Shown: positions 1 through 8,449, numbered from the stretch's first letter. The stretch is 64,000 nucleotides of DNA from CAWANP01 sp963783445 (GCA_963783445.1 CAWANP010000004.1:124001-188000); one strand, 5' to 3'. Notes: generated by a model from the sequence alone, not told the origin. Program-made: numbers and translations.

Positions 1-94
1 CCGCTGGCAGCTCGCGACCGAGTCCAAGTTCTCCGGTCTCAAAGATCAAGGCCTTCGTGATGTGGGGCGCCATGCCGGAGGCTACCCGCCCAAA

Positions 95-143
95 GAAGAA
101 TCTCGCTCCACGACGGCTGAGCCGTGTGACAACGAGATTCTTC
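95..143. terminator. Stem-loop downstream of the first secreted-protein gene
   Basis: An 11-bp perfect inverted repeat (95-105 with 133-143) encloses a second small hairpin (ACGGCT/AGCCGT). It lies just past the stop of the minus-strand gene at 196. No clear T-run follows, so intrinsic termination is inferred from position and stem strength. Bases 1-94 show no supported gene; a plus-strand frame is open from the window edge to about 183 but has no recognisable product. Confidence 0.5.
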
Positions 144-195
144 GCTCCCTGCGGTTGTTTAGAAAGCCGGATACTGGCTGACTGATGCTGTCGCG

Positions 196-1116
196 CTAGT
201 CTGCAACTGAGTAGTAGACGACTCCCATCCCTTCCGGGCATTCATCCGAGCCGCCGTCGGGTGGCAGCCAGCCTGGCCCCCAGAAGGTGCCGTGCGCTTG
301 GACTCTCTCCAGATCCCCTGTTCCGCTGGTAACGACCCAAGTACCCCTCCAAACGCCGGATGCATCAACGGCGCCTATGGTGTCTACCTCAAGGCCACCT
401 GAAACGCCGTTCACCTGGGCATCTTCAAAGGTGCTCGTAGCGACAAAGAGCACGGGGGCGGCAACGGCCGGGGGTCCTGGGTCCACTATATGTTGGATCA
501 CCAGTCCATAGTCTGCTGAGGAGCCGCTCATGAACCCGCTCCACTCCGAAACATAGGGTACTTGGGCGAAGCTCTTGCCCGGATCGCCCTCGTAGGGATC
601 GAAGGCAATGGGTTTGATGCTCTCAAAGACCGGCGCGTAGCACCAGAGTCCGTCCACTTTTCCAGCCATCCCCTCTTCCGTAGTGACATCGGACGAAACC
701 TCGGCCCCGCTGACATCCAGCGAGTAGAAGGATGGTGCTGCCCCATCGCCAGAGTACTCGACCACGAGGTATAACTCCCCAGCCTGACCAAAGTCGCCGG
801 ACCAGAAGAGGTCCGCCTCTTCGTACGGATTCTTGGTGCCCTGACCGGCGGCGACCAGCTCTTCGCCGGCTTCCCAGGCGCGGACCGCATCCGAGGTCAC
901 GATCATAAAGGTCGCCCCGCCGTCAGGATCAACGTCCATGCTGACGTCGACTGTGCCACTGCCCGGGTAGGCAAGCGTGTACCAATGCTGTGCACCGGGC
1001 TCCAACTCGGTCGTGGCTCCAGGCTCGTCGGCTGCGACCAACAGAAACGAGGCTGTTCCAAGTATCAGGACAATCAAACCTACCACCCATACTGCTTTCA
1101 TTGATTTGACTGACAT
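196..1116 (-). CDS. Secreted protein with C-terminal DUF3224-like barrel motif
   Basis: The 306-aa protein has an N-terminal signal peptide (about residues 7-29, hydrophobic core VVGLIVLILGTASFLLVAA). Residues 35-135 look like a beta-rich extracellular domain. The C-terminus carries GVWRGTWVVTSGTGDLERV followed by GTFWGPG, close to the motif of the secreted protein at 3517-4026 and reminiscent of DUF3224/allene-oxide-cyclase-like small barrels. The start at 1116 has a clear GAAAGGAGATG ribosome site. It is preceded by a GC-rich hairpin and a micro-ORF in a leader of about 170 nt. Function is unknown; an exported binding or structural role is possible. Confidence 0.7.
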   Translation of the reverse strand: MSVKSMKAVWVVGLIVLILGTASFLLVAADEPGATTELEPGAQHWYTLAYPGSGTVDVSMDVDPDGGATFMIVTSDAVRAWEAGEELVAAGQGTKNPYEEADLFWSGDFGQAGELYLVVEYSGDGAAPSFYSLDVSGAEVSSDVTTEEGMAGKVDGLWCYAPVFESIKPIAFDPYEGDPGKSFAQVPYVSEWSGFMSGSSADYGLVIQHIVDPGPPAVAAPVLFVATSTFEDAQVNGVSGGLEVDTIGAVDASGVWRGTWVVTSGTGDLERVQAHGTFWGPGWLPPDGGSDECPEGMGVVYYSVAD

Positions 1117-1137
1117 CTAATTTCATCTCCTTTCTTT

Positions 1138-1164
1138 GGTGGGCCCCCGATTCGGAGGCCCACC
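1138..1164 (-). promoter_or_regulatory. GC-rich hairpin directly before the ribosome site of the 196-1116 gene
   Basis: An 11-bp stem (one G.U pair) with a 5-nt loop lies between the micro-ORF at 1259-1285 and the Shine-Dalgarno of the 1116 start. A comparable CCCC/GGGG hairpin sits before the gene starting at 4026. Position suggests translational or transcriptional control of the downstream gene; this is inference. Confidence 0.4.
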
Positions 1165-1258
1165 ATACCCGCAGGAATCGCCCTCTGAATGCAGATCCCT
1201 GTGCCTGCCAAGACCAAAGTAGGGCTGCAATTGAGTCCGCCAAACCTCTCGCAGCCTG

Positions 1259-1285
1259 TCAAAGGACTGGCGCGGAGTTGCCCAC
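1259..1285 (-). promoter_or_regulatory. Leader micro-ORF (8 codons) with strong Shine-Dalgarno
   Basis: AAAGGAGGTGGTCCC precedes a GTG start and an 8-codon frame (MGNSAPVL) ending in TGA at 1259-1261. The same 18-nt string, AAAGGAGGTRGTCCCRTG, precedes the micro-ORF at 4163-4198 upstream of a related secreted protein. Such an optimal site on a tiny frame 140 nt before the main start suggests a leader peptide or upstream-ORF control. Confidence 0.45.
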
Positions 1286-1453
1286 GGGACCACCTCCTTT
1301 CGGGATGCACAGAGTAGACGCTGCGTACTGTTTCTGCCATAGATGCTGGGGAAGGCCGAAGGCAGATTCCCTGCAGTACAAGGAGCCCTCGGCGGCTTCA
1401 GAGAGGATGCCTTGGTTCCCGCCGGCCCAGTGAGATCAGCGAAGGACGCTCTC

Positions 1454-1479
1454 GAAGGGGGATCATCATGATCCCCTTC
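1454..1479 (-). terminator. Stem-loop after the collagen-like gene
   Basis: A hairpin built on GGGGATCA/TGATCCCC with a 3-nt loop lies about 60 nt beyond the stop of the minus-strand gene at 1540. There is no T-run, so termination is inferred. The rest of 1286-1453 holds no gene, but contains a partial match (1312-1349) to the SARP-type repeat region at 28450-28482. Confidence 0.45.
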
Positions 1480-1539
1480 CCAGGTGCAGGAGACGACCTC
1501 TCGTGAAGACTCTCGGAAACAGGCACATTTTCACGTCTC

Positions 1540-3099
1540 TCATGGTACCCACGAAAAGTCACAGTTCAGGATGACCCGCTCTTTCGTCTGGATGTCTTGG
1601 GCAAAGCCCACAAACTGCTCGTACTTGGCTGGGAAACAACCTTGATAGTTCGTTCGCGCGATTTCTACCATGTTCGCATCGAGCGTGACAACGGACACGT
1701 TGCGTTTTGGCTCTAGGGTCGTTCCGCTTTCTACGGTCATTCTTACCCACTGCCAGAGGCTGCCACCCTCAACGTAGTCGTAGACTAGTGTCAGACTGCG
1801 CTCCGTCTGCTCAACAACGGTAGGGTACAGGCCCACGTGAATCCCTTCCAGTGTGACTTCCCTGTCCGTGGCAGGATTGTAGGAATCGACCGTGCCAAAC
1901 GGCGTAGAAGGGTTTGCAGGAATGTAGCGGGTCAGGTTCATGTCTCGAGGCGGAGTATTTGCGCCGATCGGTTCCTGCAACTGCACAAATGTGAAGCGCG
2001 TGCCTTCGAATCCGGTCGCATAGCCGTCAGGTTTGAAGTCGAAAAGACTCCAGTGGAAAGCTGCAGCGCCGCTCATGTCGCTAACAGTCAGAGTCATTGG
2101 CTGCAGAGAGTAGTTTGCGGGGTCTGCAGCATATTGATCGAAATACATCTGAAGAACAAGGTCACAACCGGTTCCAGCCGGTACTTCAATCGCAAAGGGA
2201 AGCTCCAGTGACAGGCCCGAATGGTCATCGTGCTGGCCTGAGGCGCCAAATCCCTCAACTACCTGAATCTCCATGGCTGGCCCGTTCGTCACCACGACTT
2301 GGCCGATACACACGCCCGATACGTCTAGATAGGCCGAGTTGAGTGCGGCATCAGAGAATAGAGCGCCAAAATCCTGAGCTGTGATGCCAGGGAACTGGGC
2401 TGGGTCTATGGTGAGATTGATGACACGCCCCGGTCCCTCAGGCCCTGGCGGCCCAATCGGACCTTGCGGGCCGGTGGCCCCATCCGCACCAACACAGTCC
2501 AGGGTATCGCAGACTCCGTCCCCATTCAAGTCCTCTTCCTCATCCTCACTATGGTTGCCGTTGAGGTCCCAGCAGTTGAGCCCGGCAGCGCCAGCTGTTC
2601 CAAGGCAATCCAGTGTATCGTATGAACTGTCCCCATTCACGTCTTCTTCCGGATCCTTCTCGTAGTTCCCATTGATATCCCAGCATGCTGGACCGGGTGG
2701 TCCAACCGGCCCAAGTGGCCCGGGATCGCCTTGTGGTCCAGTCGCACCGGGCTGTCCCTCTGGCCCGGCCGCGCCATCCTCTCCGTCCGTACCTGGCGGC
2801 CCGATTGGACCGATGGGTCCTGTTGGCCCTTGCTCTCCCCGCGGTCCGGAAGCTCCGTCTTCGCCGTCCGCCCCGGCGGGTCCCGCAGGTCCTGCTGGGC
2901 CTCGACTGTTCCACACGGCATGCTGCTCGTTCTCGGCACAAGCATCCTCTGGGCCAATCATCTTGATCTTGCCGCTTGAGTTTTTTACGCAGGCATAGTA
3001 GACCATGTCATCACCCTGGGCTCCGGCCCACGTAGCAGCCCCTGCGAGTACGAGCGCCAGTACCAACCCTATGCTAAAAAGACTTCGGCCTTTCATCAT
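1540..3099 (-). CDS. Secreted collagen-like protein with Ca-binding-type inserts
   Basis: The start at 3099/3096 (two adjacent ATGs) follows GAAGGAATAAG and gives a classical signal peptide ending near AGAQG. Residues about 67-138 are 24 consecutive Gly-X-Y triplets. Two Cys-flanked, Asp/Asn-rich segments follow (CWDINGN..DVNGD, CWDLNGN..DLNGDG), resembling calcium-binding loops, then a second short Gly-X-Y tract. The C-terminal ~290 residues form a beta-rich domain of unknown type. Bacterial collagen-like proteins usually form triple-helical surface stalks; the Cys/Asp inserts may cross-link or bind Ca. It lies between two secreted proteins that share a C-terminal motif. Confidence 0.8.
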   Translation of the reverse strand: MMKGRSLFSIGLVLALVLAGAATWAGAQGDDMVYYACVKNSSGKIKMIGPEDACAENEQHAVWNSRGPAGPAGPAGADGEDGASGPRGEQGPTGPIGPIGPPGTDGEDGAAGPEGQPGATGPQGDPGPLGPVGPPGPACWDINGNYEKDPEEDVNGDSSYDTLDCLGTAGAAGLNCWDLNGNHSEDEEEDLNGDGVCDTLDCVGADGATGPQGPIGPPGPEGPGRVINLTIDPAQFPGITAQDFGALFSDAALNSAYLDVSGVCIGQVVVTNGPAMEIQVVEGFGASGQHDDHSGLSLELPFAIEVPAGTGCDLVLQMYFDQYAADPANYSLQPMTLTVSDMSGAAAFHWSLFDFKPDGYATGFEGTRFTFVQLQEPIGANTPPRDMNLTRYIPANPSTPFGTVDSYNPATDREVTLEGIHVGLYPTVVEQTERSLTLVYDYVEGGSLWQWVRMTVESGTTLEPKRNVSVVTLDANMVEIARTNYQGCFPAKYEQFVGFAQDIQTKERVILNCDFSWVP

Positions 3100-3215
3100 C
3101 TTATTCCTTCCTGTGTGTCTGTTCGCTGAACGGCTGCAACTCACGTTAGCAGAGTTTCCTGCGCGTATACTGACCCTCGCTTGGGTGCTGAGCCATGTGC
3201 TCATCCGAATCAGTA

Positions 3216-3239
3216 CTACCGCATTTCTGGCAGGCGCAT
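3216..3239 (-). promoter_or_regulatory. Leader micro-ORF (7 codons) before the collagen-like gene
   Basis: GAGGAGGTGATG gives a near-perfect anti-SD match immediately before a 7-codon frame (MRLPEMR, stop TAG at 3216-3218), about 115 nt upstream of the collagen-like start. It is the third leader of this kind in the first 4.3 kb. Confidence 0.4.
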
Positions 3240-3418
3240 CACCTCCTCATCGATTCGTCACTGCGGCGTCACCAGAGTCGGTGCTAGCGCCACCAAACGC
3301 TCATTGCTACCACAAGTACCAACCAGTCCAGGCGTCTCTGCATGACCATACTCCCGTCAGCTGGTGGATTTGGCCCGGACTTCCAGGACCAAGATGCCCT
3401 TGTATCTGCGGATATGAG

Positions 3419-3458
3419 GGCGAGATGGATCGGATGGGCCCATCCAATCCATCTCGCC
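3419..3458. terminator. Long perfect hairpin between secreted-protein genes
   Basis: A 12-bp stem GGCGAGATGGAT/ATCCATCTCGCC encloses, after one unpaired base on each side, the palindrome GGATGGGCCCATCC. It sits 60 nt downstream of the stop at 3517 and upstream of the collagen leader, so it probably ends the transcript of the 3517-4026 gene. Confidence 0.6.
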
Positions 3459-3516
3459 GCTTTAGAGAGGGGATAGAGGCTACTGCTGGCAAGCCCACAA
3501 TCTCCCTGAAGCCTTC

Positions 3517-4026
3517 CTAGGGTGCAAAGTGGACACGTCCCTCGCAGTGGACGTCCAACATGCCGTTGCTCCAGAATTCCCCGTTCCCGTGGAGATCTGC
3601 CAAATCGCCAGTCCCACTGATGATTCGCCACGTACCACTCCACTCGGCGATGTTTCCGGGGCTCTTGCCTACGAATAGCATCTCCAGGGTTCCCTCTTTT
3701 CCTGCCACCTCACCCTTGAATGTGACCCTACCCTTGTAGAGGCCGTACTCGTATTCGAAGGGATCCGTGACACTCAGAAGCGTGACGCTGTACACTTCAT
3801 CCGACGTTCCCAGGAAATCCCCCGGCTTCCAGGTCTCTGGGTCTTGGTACCAGGTTCCCTCGTCACTGCAGCCGCGCAGAAACTGATTGTCATTCGCCCA
3901 CCATTCCTTTTCGCACCCAAGGGGTGTATAGGTAAAATCTCCATGTACTTCCACCTTTTGCCCGGCATAGGCAGTCATGGGCAGAACCATGCAGACCAAT
4001 AGCAGCAGCGCCAGTATCTTCTTCAT
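3517..4026 (-). CDS. Small secreted protein, DUF3224-like barrel motif
   Basis: The start at 4026 (MKKILALLLLVCMVLPM) follows GAAAAGGAGACAAAGCG and begins a typical signal peptide cut after AYA. The mature ~150 aa contain four Cys and the segment SGTWRIISGTGDLADLHG then GEFW, matching the C-terminus of the 196-1116 product. The upstream Met used by a longer frame lacks a ribosome site. The family resemblance is to small secreted beta-barrels (DUF3224-like). The role is unknown; pairing with the collagen-like gene suggests an envelope or extracellular function. Confidence 0.75.
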   Translation of the reverse strand: MKKILALLLLVCMVLPMTAYAGQKVEVHGDFTYTPLGCEKEWWANDNQFLRGCSDEGTWYQDPETWKPGDFLGTSDEVYSVTLLSVTDPFEYEYGLYKGRVTFKGEVAGKEGTLEMLFVGKSPGNIAEWSGTWRIISGTGDLADLHGNGEFWSNGMLDVHCEGRVHFAP

Positions 4027-4162
4027 CGCTTTGTCTCCTTTTCTAGCCTGACCCCACTTATTGGGGAGGCCCATCATGCTTCCAGGACTTTCCTTTTGGA
4101 CGGGAGCACCTATCCGCCTGCAGTTACGAGACTGGGGCTGAAACAGAAACGCCATGCCTCCC

Positions 4163-4198
4163 TCAGCCCATGGAGAAGCCAGGCGCCGTGCAGCACAT
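4163..4198 (-). promoter_or_regulatory. Leader micro-ORF (11 codons) before the 4026 gene
   Basis: AAAGGAGGTAGTCCC precedes ATG and an 11-codon frame (MCCTAPGFSMG, TGA at 4163-4165). The ribosome site and start are the same 18-mer as at 1283-1300. Between this micro-ORF and the gene start, a CCCC/GGGG hairpin (about 4053-4067) lies next to the true ribosome site. Confidence 0.45.
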
Positions 4199-4248
4199 GG
4201 GACTACCTCCTTTCCCGAGCGCGCATGATTTTGTGAGCAGTGCTGTAG

Positions 4249-4491
4249 TCAAGTGAGAGACCGTCCTTCTTCAGCCGCGCGCTCCGTATCAGGCACACTC
4301 GATCCGGTCTCCCTCTCCAGAAACGTGAACAGTTCTTCCAAGCTCGCAAAGCCCAGGAGTTTACCATCCGCCGGCCTCTCCAGGGATGCCCGCCAGTGCG
4401 GTGGGTTGCCAAGAGAATCCCTCGAACCACCCCTCTCCTGCCACAGACGTACTAGGTAGGCCCTGTACAGCCATCTCTTTTCCACCGACAT
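4249..4491 (-). CDS. Small SARP-associated protein (80 aa)
   Basis: This 80-aa frame is divergent from the SARP-ATPase gene. Its layout, YLVRLWQE, then HWRASLERP.DGKLLGF, then ASLEELFTFLERE, matches the C-terminal half of the small protein at 18572-18790, which adjoins another SARP gene. I know similar short proteins, usually annotated hypothetical, beside Chloroflexota regulators. The pattern (beta strand, Trp-Arg strand, short helix ending 'F-L') suggests one compact alpha/beta domain. Function is unknown; partner or target of the adjacent regulator is an inference. The ribosome site is weak. Confidence 0.6.
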   Translation of the reverse strand: MSVEKRWLYRAYLVRLWQERGGSRDSLGNPPHWRASLERPADGKLLGFASLEELFTFLERETGSSVPDTERAAEEGRSLT

Positions 4492-4545
4492 CTCCGACAG
4501 ACAATTGTGTCCTCATCCCCCAGTGGGGACAGCTTAGCATGGGAG

Positions 4546-4574
4546 CGCATAGAAAACGCATAGGGAACGCACAG
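4546..4574 (+). promoter_or_regulatory. Three 7-bp direct repeats at exact 11-bp spacing (SARP-type operator)
   Basis: CGCATAG at 4546, CGCATAG at 4557 and CGCACAG at 4568 repeat with a period of 11 bp, one helical turn. They stop 5 bp before the -35 box of the regulator gene. Heptamer repeats at 11-bp spacing are the hallmark of SARP-family binding sites. The site lies between the SARP-ATPase gene and the divergent small gene, so it could serve both. Confidence 0.65.
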
Positions 4575-4579
4575 CCAGG

Positions 4580-4608
4580 TTGACCATCTAGCATTCTGTG
4601 TGTATAAT
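4580..4608 (+). promoter_or_regulatory. Consensus sigma70 promoter for the SARP-ATPase gene
   Basis: TTGACC (4580-4585), a 17-bp spacer and TATAAT (4603-4608) form a near-perfect promoter. Transcription would start near 4615, which excludes the ATG at 4600 and supports the start at 4651. Confidence 0.75.
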
Positions 4609-4650
4609 AATGGCACCGGGGGCGTCCTCCGCCCAGGGAGCAGGGAGAAC

Positions 4651-7600
4651 ATGGCGCTGCTGTCCATTCATGTACTGGGTCCGTTCCAGGCCAGCCTTGA
4701 AGGTGAGCCATTGTCCGGCTTTGCCTCGGATAAGGTCCGGGCCCTGCTCGTCTACCTGGCCCTATCGCCCGGGCGTCCCCACCGCCGCGAAGCACTGGCT
4801 GGATTGCTGTGGCCCGAGTTCCCCGAACGTTCGGCCCGGACCAACCTCCGGAACGCGCTGGCGAACTTGAGGCAGGTGATTGGTGATGGAGCGGCCTCGC
4901 CCCCGTTTCTGATCAGCACTCGCCAGACGATCCAGTTCAATGGCCAAAGCGACTATTGGCTGGATGCGGTCACTTTTGAGGACCTGTTGGCCGTAGCCTC
5001 TCCCACCAGCGAGCGGTTGGAGCAGGCGGTGAGCCTGGCGCGGGGACTGCTCCTCGAAGGCTTTACCGTTGCCGATGCTGCCCCTTTCGAAGAATGGCTG
5101 CTCCTCCGCAGAGAGTACTTTGGCCGGCAAGCGGTCGAAGCCTTGGACAGCCTCGCTGCCATCTACGAGGGGCGTGGCGCCTGCCCGCAAGCTCTGGCTC
5201 ACGCCCGCCGCCGGGTCGAGCTAGAGCCCTGGCAGGAAGGCGGCCAGCGGCAGCTAATGCGCCTGCTGGCCAGAAGCGGCCGCCGTGCCCAGGCTTTGGC
5301 CCATTATGAGGCGTACCAATGCCTGCTCGTACAGGAACTGGGCGTTGAGCCAGCCCAGGAGACGACGCGACTCTACGGGCAGATCCAGAATGACGAGCTG
5401 AAACCCCCGGCAGTGACACCGCTTCAAGGTGGGGATCAGGATCTGCCCCTTCGGCTCCCTGGATTCCTACGACTAGAGGCCGATGCCTTCGAACCTCCTC
5501 TCTTTGTCGGCCGCGAGCGCGAACTTGAGCATCTGAATAGCCACTTGGGGGAGTCGCTGGCGGGCCATGGCCGCGTGGTGTTTGTCACAGGTGGTCCGGG
5601 CCGGGGCAAAACGGCCTTGCTCGCCGAGTTTGGACGCCAGGCGATGAATGCCAATCCAGACTTGCTGGTTGCGTCGGGCCAGTGCAATGCCTATTCTTGC
5701 ATTGGCGATCCCTATCTGCCTTTCCGCGACGTGATGGCCATGCTCACTGGCGACGTCGAAGCCAAGTGGGACGCAGGAGCCATCACCGGAGAACATGCCC
5801 AACGCCTGTGGGCTGCCTTTCCCCTTGTGGTGCAGGCGGTCCTGGATCATGGACCCGATCTGCTGGGTGTCCTGGTGCCGGATGAGGCCATGTTATCCCG
5901 GGCCGCGGTCGCTGCTGCGGCTGGAGCCACCTGGCTCCCGCGCTTGAGGGATCAGGTCAGACGCCAGGCGGTAGACCAAAAAGAGGTGGAGCAGAGCTAC
6001 CTCTTCCAGCAGGCGACCAATGCATTGCACCGAGTGGCCCGGGAGCAGCCCCTGCTGTTGGTCTTGGACGACCTCCAGTGGGCCGATGTCGCATCCGTCA
6101 GCCTCCTGTTCCATCTTGGCCGGCGGCTTGCCGGCACGGACAGTAGAGTCTTGATCGCCTGTGCCTACCGTCCGGAGGAGGTCGCTCGAAGTCACACATC
6201 GGCGAGTTCGGGACAGGCGGGGCGTCACTCCCTGGCAAGGGCCCTGAGCGAGTTCAGGCGTACGTTCGGTGATGTTTGGGTGGAGCTAGGGCGGATAGAC
6301 AGAACAGAGGGTCGCAAATTCGTAGATGCTCTGTTGGACGCCGAGCCCAACCGGCTGACCGAGGAGTTCCATGCCACCCTGTTCCACCGGACGGAGGGAC
6401 ACGCCCTGTTTACCGTCGAGCTGCTGCGCGCGATGCAGGAGCGAGGCGATCTGGGCCAGGATGCAAACGGCTACTGGATTGAAGGGCAGGCTCTGGACTG
6501 GCAAGCACTACCCGCCCGCGTGGAGGCGGTAATCGCCGAACGCATCGACCGGCTTGATCCAGAGCTGCAGGAGATGCTCACTGTGGCCAGTGTAGAAGGG
6601 GAGGTATTCACGGCCCAGGTTGTGACGCGGGTACAAAAGATGGCGGTGAGGCCGGGGCTTCAGCGGCTCTCACAGGAACTGGAGAGACGGCACAGGCTGG
6701 TCAGCGAGCAAGATGAGGTACAAGTTGGTCAAGAAAGGCTGTCACGCTACCGGTTTGGACATGTCGTCTTTCGGGACTATCTCTACGGACGGCTCGGTCA
6801 GGGAGAACGGCGGTTGCTCCACGGTGAAGTCGCCGCCGCTCTCGAGGATCTCTACGATGGTCAACTGAGCGAGATGGCGGTACAGCTGGCCCACCACTAT
6901 CAACGTGCCAGCGACGACGCCTGTGCGTACCGGTATCTCGTCATGGCGGCGGAACGAGCTGCCCGGCTCTATGCCCAAGACGAGGCGATCGCGCACTATA
7001 CACGAGCTATCGAGATCGCGGAACGAGCCTCAGTGACTGCTGCATCACTGGCTGCCCTGCATCGCGGGCGTGGCCTGGCTCGCGAAATGCTGGGGGAGTT
7101 CGATGGGGCGCGCGCCGACCACGAAGCCATCCTGCGGATCGCCGGCACCGGCAGCGAACGCCGCGTGGAATGGCGTGCCTTGCTCGACCTGGGAAAACTC
7201 TGGGCCGGTCGCGACTATCACCGAGCCCGGAGTTATTTCCAGCGGGCACTGGAACTGGCCCGCCGGATGGATGATCCGGCGGCGCTGGCGGATAGCCTGA
7301 ACTGGATGGGCAACTGGCACGCGAACGCCGAAGAGTCGCTGATGGCGATAGCTTATCATCAGGAAGCGCTGGAGATCGTTGAGGCGTTGGGGAACGAGCG
7401 GGACCTGGCAAATACGCTGGACTTGCTGGCGGTGGCTTACCTGCTTGGTGGGAACCTGACAGCCAGCGTCCGGGTCTATGACCGGGCCATCGCTCTCTGC
7501 CGGGAGCTGGATGACCGCCCGCGTCTCGTCACCGGCCTGATCGCCCGAGCAGTCACAATGGCGGAGTTGGCCATGCTTGCGTCGGTTCCATCTACCGCAC

Positions 7601-7791
7601 CCCCTGATGCCCTGTGCGATTTTCAAGAGGCTCTTGGGATGGCTCGGGAGATCGACTCGCCTGCGGACGAAGCCTGGGCGTACTGGGCGCTGGGGCTGTT
7701 GCATACGGTCCAAGGTCAGCTTTGGCCCTGCCATGGAGGTCTTGCAGCGCGGTCTGCGTATCGCATCCATGATCGGACATCGCGAGCATGA
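4651..7791 (+). CDS. SARP/BTAD-AAA ATPase-TPR transcriptional regulator (N-terminal part, frameshifted)
   Basis: The start at 4651 (MALLSIHVLGPFQASL) has GGGAGA upstream and lies past the promoter. Residues 1-90 are an OmpR-like winged helix (KVRALLVYLALSPGRPHRRE), followed to ~240 by a BTAD helical domain (ELGVEPAQETTRLYGQI). An AAA/STAND ATPase follows: 'FVGRERELEHL', a Walker A variant TGGPGRGKTALL and Walker B LLLVLDDLQWAD. TPR-like repeats follow. Such large SARPs activate clustered target genes in response to unknown ligands. Dropping one T from the CTTTGG near 7720 joins this frame to 7733-8449, giving a protein of about 1265 aa. Confidence 0.85.
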   Translation: MALLSIHVLGPFQASLEGEPLSGFASDKVRALLVYLALSPGRPHRREALAGLLWPEFPERSARTNLRNALANLRQVIGDGAASPPFLISTRQTIQFNGQSDYWLDAVTFEDLLAVASPTSERLEQAVSLARGLLLEGFTVADAAPFEEWLLLRREYFGRQAVEALDSLAAIYEGRGACPQALAHARRRVELEPWQEGGQRQLMRLLARSGRRAQALAHYEAYQCLLVQELGVEPAQETTRLYGQIQNDELKPPAVTPLQGGDQDLPLRLPGFLRLEADAFEPPLFVGRERELEHLNSHLGESLAGHGRVVFVTGGPGRGKTALLAEFGRQAMNANPDLLVASGQCNAYSCIGDPYLPFRDVMAMLTGDVEAKWDAGAITGEHAQRLWAAFPLVVQAVLDHGPDLLGVLVPDEAMLSRAAVAAAAGATWLPRLRDQVRRQAVDQKEVEQSYLFQQATNALHRVAREQPLLLVLDDLQWADVASVSLLFHLGRRLAGTDSRVLIACAYRPEEVARSHTSASSGQAGRHSLARALSEFRRTFGDVWVELGRIDRTEGRKFVDALLDAEPNRLTEEFHATLFHRTEGHALFTVELLRAMQERGDLGQDANGYWIEGQALDWQALPARVEAVIAERIDRLDPELQEMLTVASVEGEVFTAQVVTRVQKMAVRPGLQRLSQELERRHRLVSEQDEVQVGQERLSRYRFGHVVFRDYLYGRLGQGERRLLHGEVAAALEDLYDGQLSEMAVQLAHHYQRASDDACAYRYLVMAAERAARLYAQDEAIAHYTRAIEIAERASVTAASLAALHRGRGLAREMLGEFDGARADHEAILRIAGTGSERRVEWRALLDLGKLWAGRDYHRARSYFQRALELARRMDDPAALADSLNWMGNWHANAEESLMAIAYHQEALEIVEALGNERDLANTLDLLAVAYLLGGNLTASVRVYDRAIALCRELDDRPRLVTGLIARAVTMAELAMLASVPSTAPPDALCDFQEALGMAREIDSPADEAWAYWALGLLHTVQGQLWPCHGGLAARSAYRIHDRTSRA

Positions 7792-8449
7792 GGTGGCAAG
7801 TCGGTCCGGCCTGGGCGTATTGTATGCTGAGTTGCTCGCACCTGAAAAAGCGCGATGGCAACTCGAAAGGGCACTGAACCTGGCCGGAGCATTACGCTCC
7901 CAAACCTGGATCCACCGCATAACTGGATCACTTGCAGGGGCCTATATCTTGCACGGAGACTTGACTGGAGCCCAGATTTGCCTGGAGACCGCACACTCTT
8001 TGCAGACGCCTATGGATACGATGGGCAGCCGTTACTGCTGGGCCCGGCGGGCAGAACTGGCGCTTGCTCAGGGCAACCTGGCCCTGGCGCTGGAGATCAC
8101 GGATCGTCTGATTGCCTCGGCCCCGGGTATGTCGCCCGGACGCGTGATTACTTTTTTGTGGAAGCTGAAAGGGGAAGCGTTGACCGGAATGGGAGATTTG
8201 AAGAAAGGAGGTGCTTTGCTACAAGCCGCAGTAGAAAACGCCCAAGCAACGGGAGAGCGGTTTTTGCTGTGGCGCATACACGCCAGTCTGGGGCGGCTGT
8301 ACCGCGCGATGGGCCGGATGTCAGAAGCCGGGAGGGAGCTATCCACCGCGCGTGTACTCGTTGAGGAACTGGCTGAGACCATGCCCGATGGAGCGTTGAA
8401 AAACGACTTTTGCCAGAGAGCACACCGTGGCCTCAAATTCCTGCCATGA
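7733..8449 (+). CDS. C-terminal TPR part of the same SARP-ATPase regulator
   Basis: This frame continues the regulator after a +1 insertion near 7720: the upstream frame ends its homology at LLHTVQGQ and this one resumes with GPAMEVLQRGLRIA. It consists of tetratricopeptide-like helices (e.g. LARALRGLYRAMG-type repeats ending SEAGRELSTARVLVEEL). No separate ribosome site is convincing, so it is treated as part of the 4651 gene rather than an independent gene. Confidence 0.7.
   Translation: MEVLQRGLRIASMIGHREHEVASRSGLGVLYAELLAPEKARWQLERALNLAGALRSQTWIHRITGSLAGAYILHGDLTGAQICLETAHSLQTPMDTMGSRYCWARRAELALAQGNLALALEITDRLIASAPGMSPGRVITFLWKLKGEALTGMGDLKKGGALLQAAVENAQATGERFLLWRIHASLGRLYRAMGRMSEAGRELSTARVLVEELAETMPDGALKNDFCQRAHRGLKFLP

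Noticed and set aside
2672..2998. Proline-rich plus-strand frames (GPSGP... type) opposite the collagen gene
   Set aside because: They are antisense shadows of the Gly-X-Y tract; the minus-strand frame has the signal peptide, ribosome site and full length.
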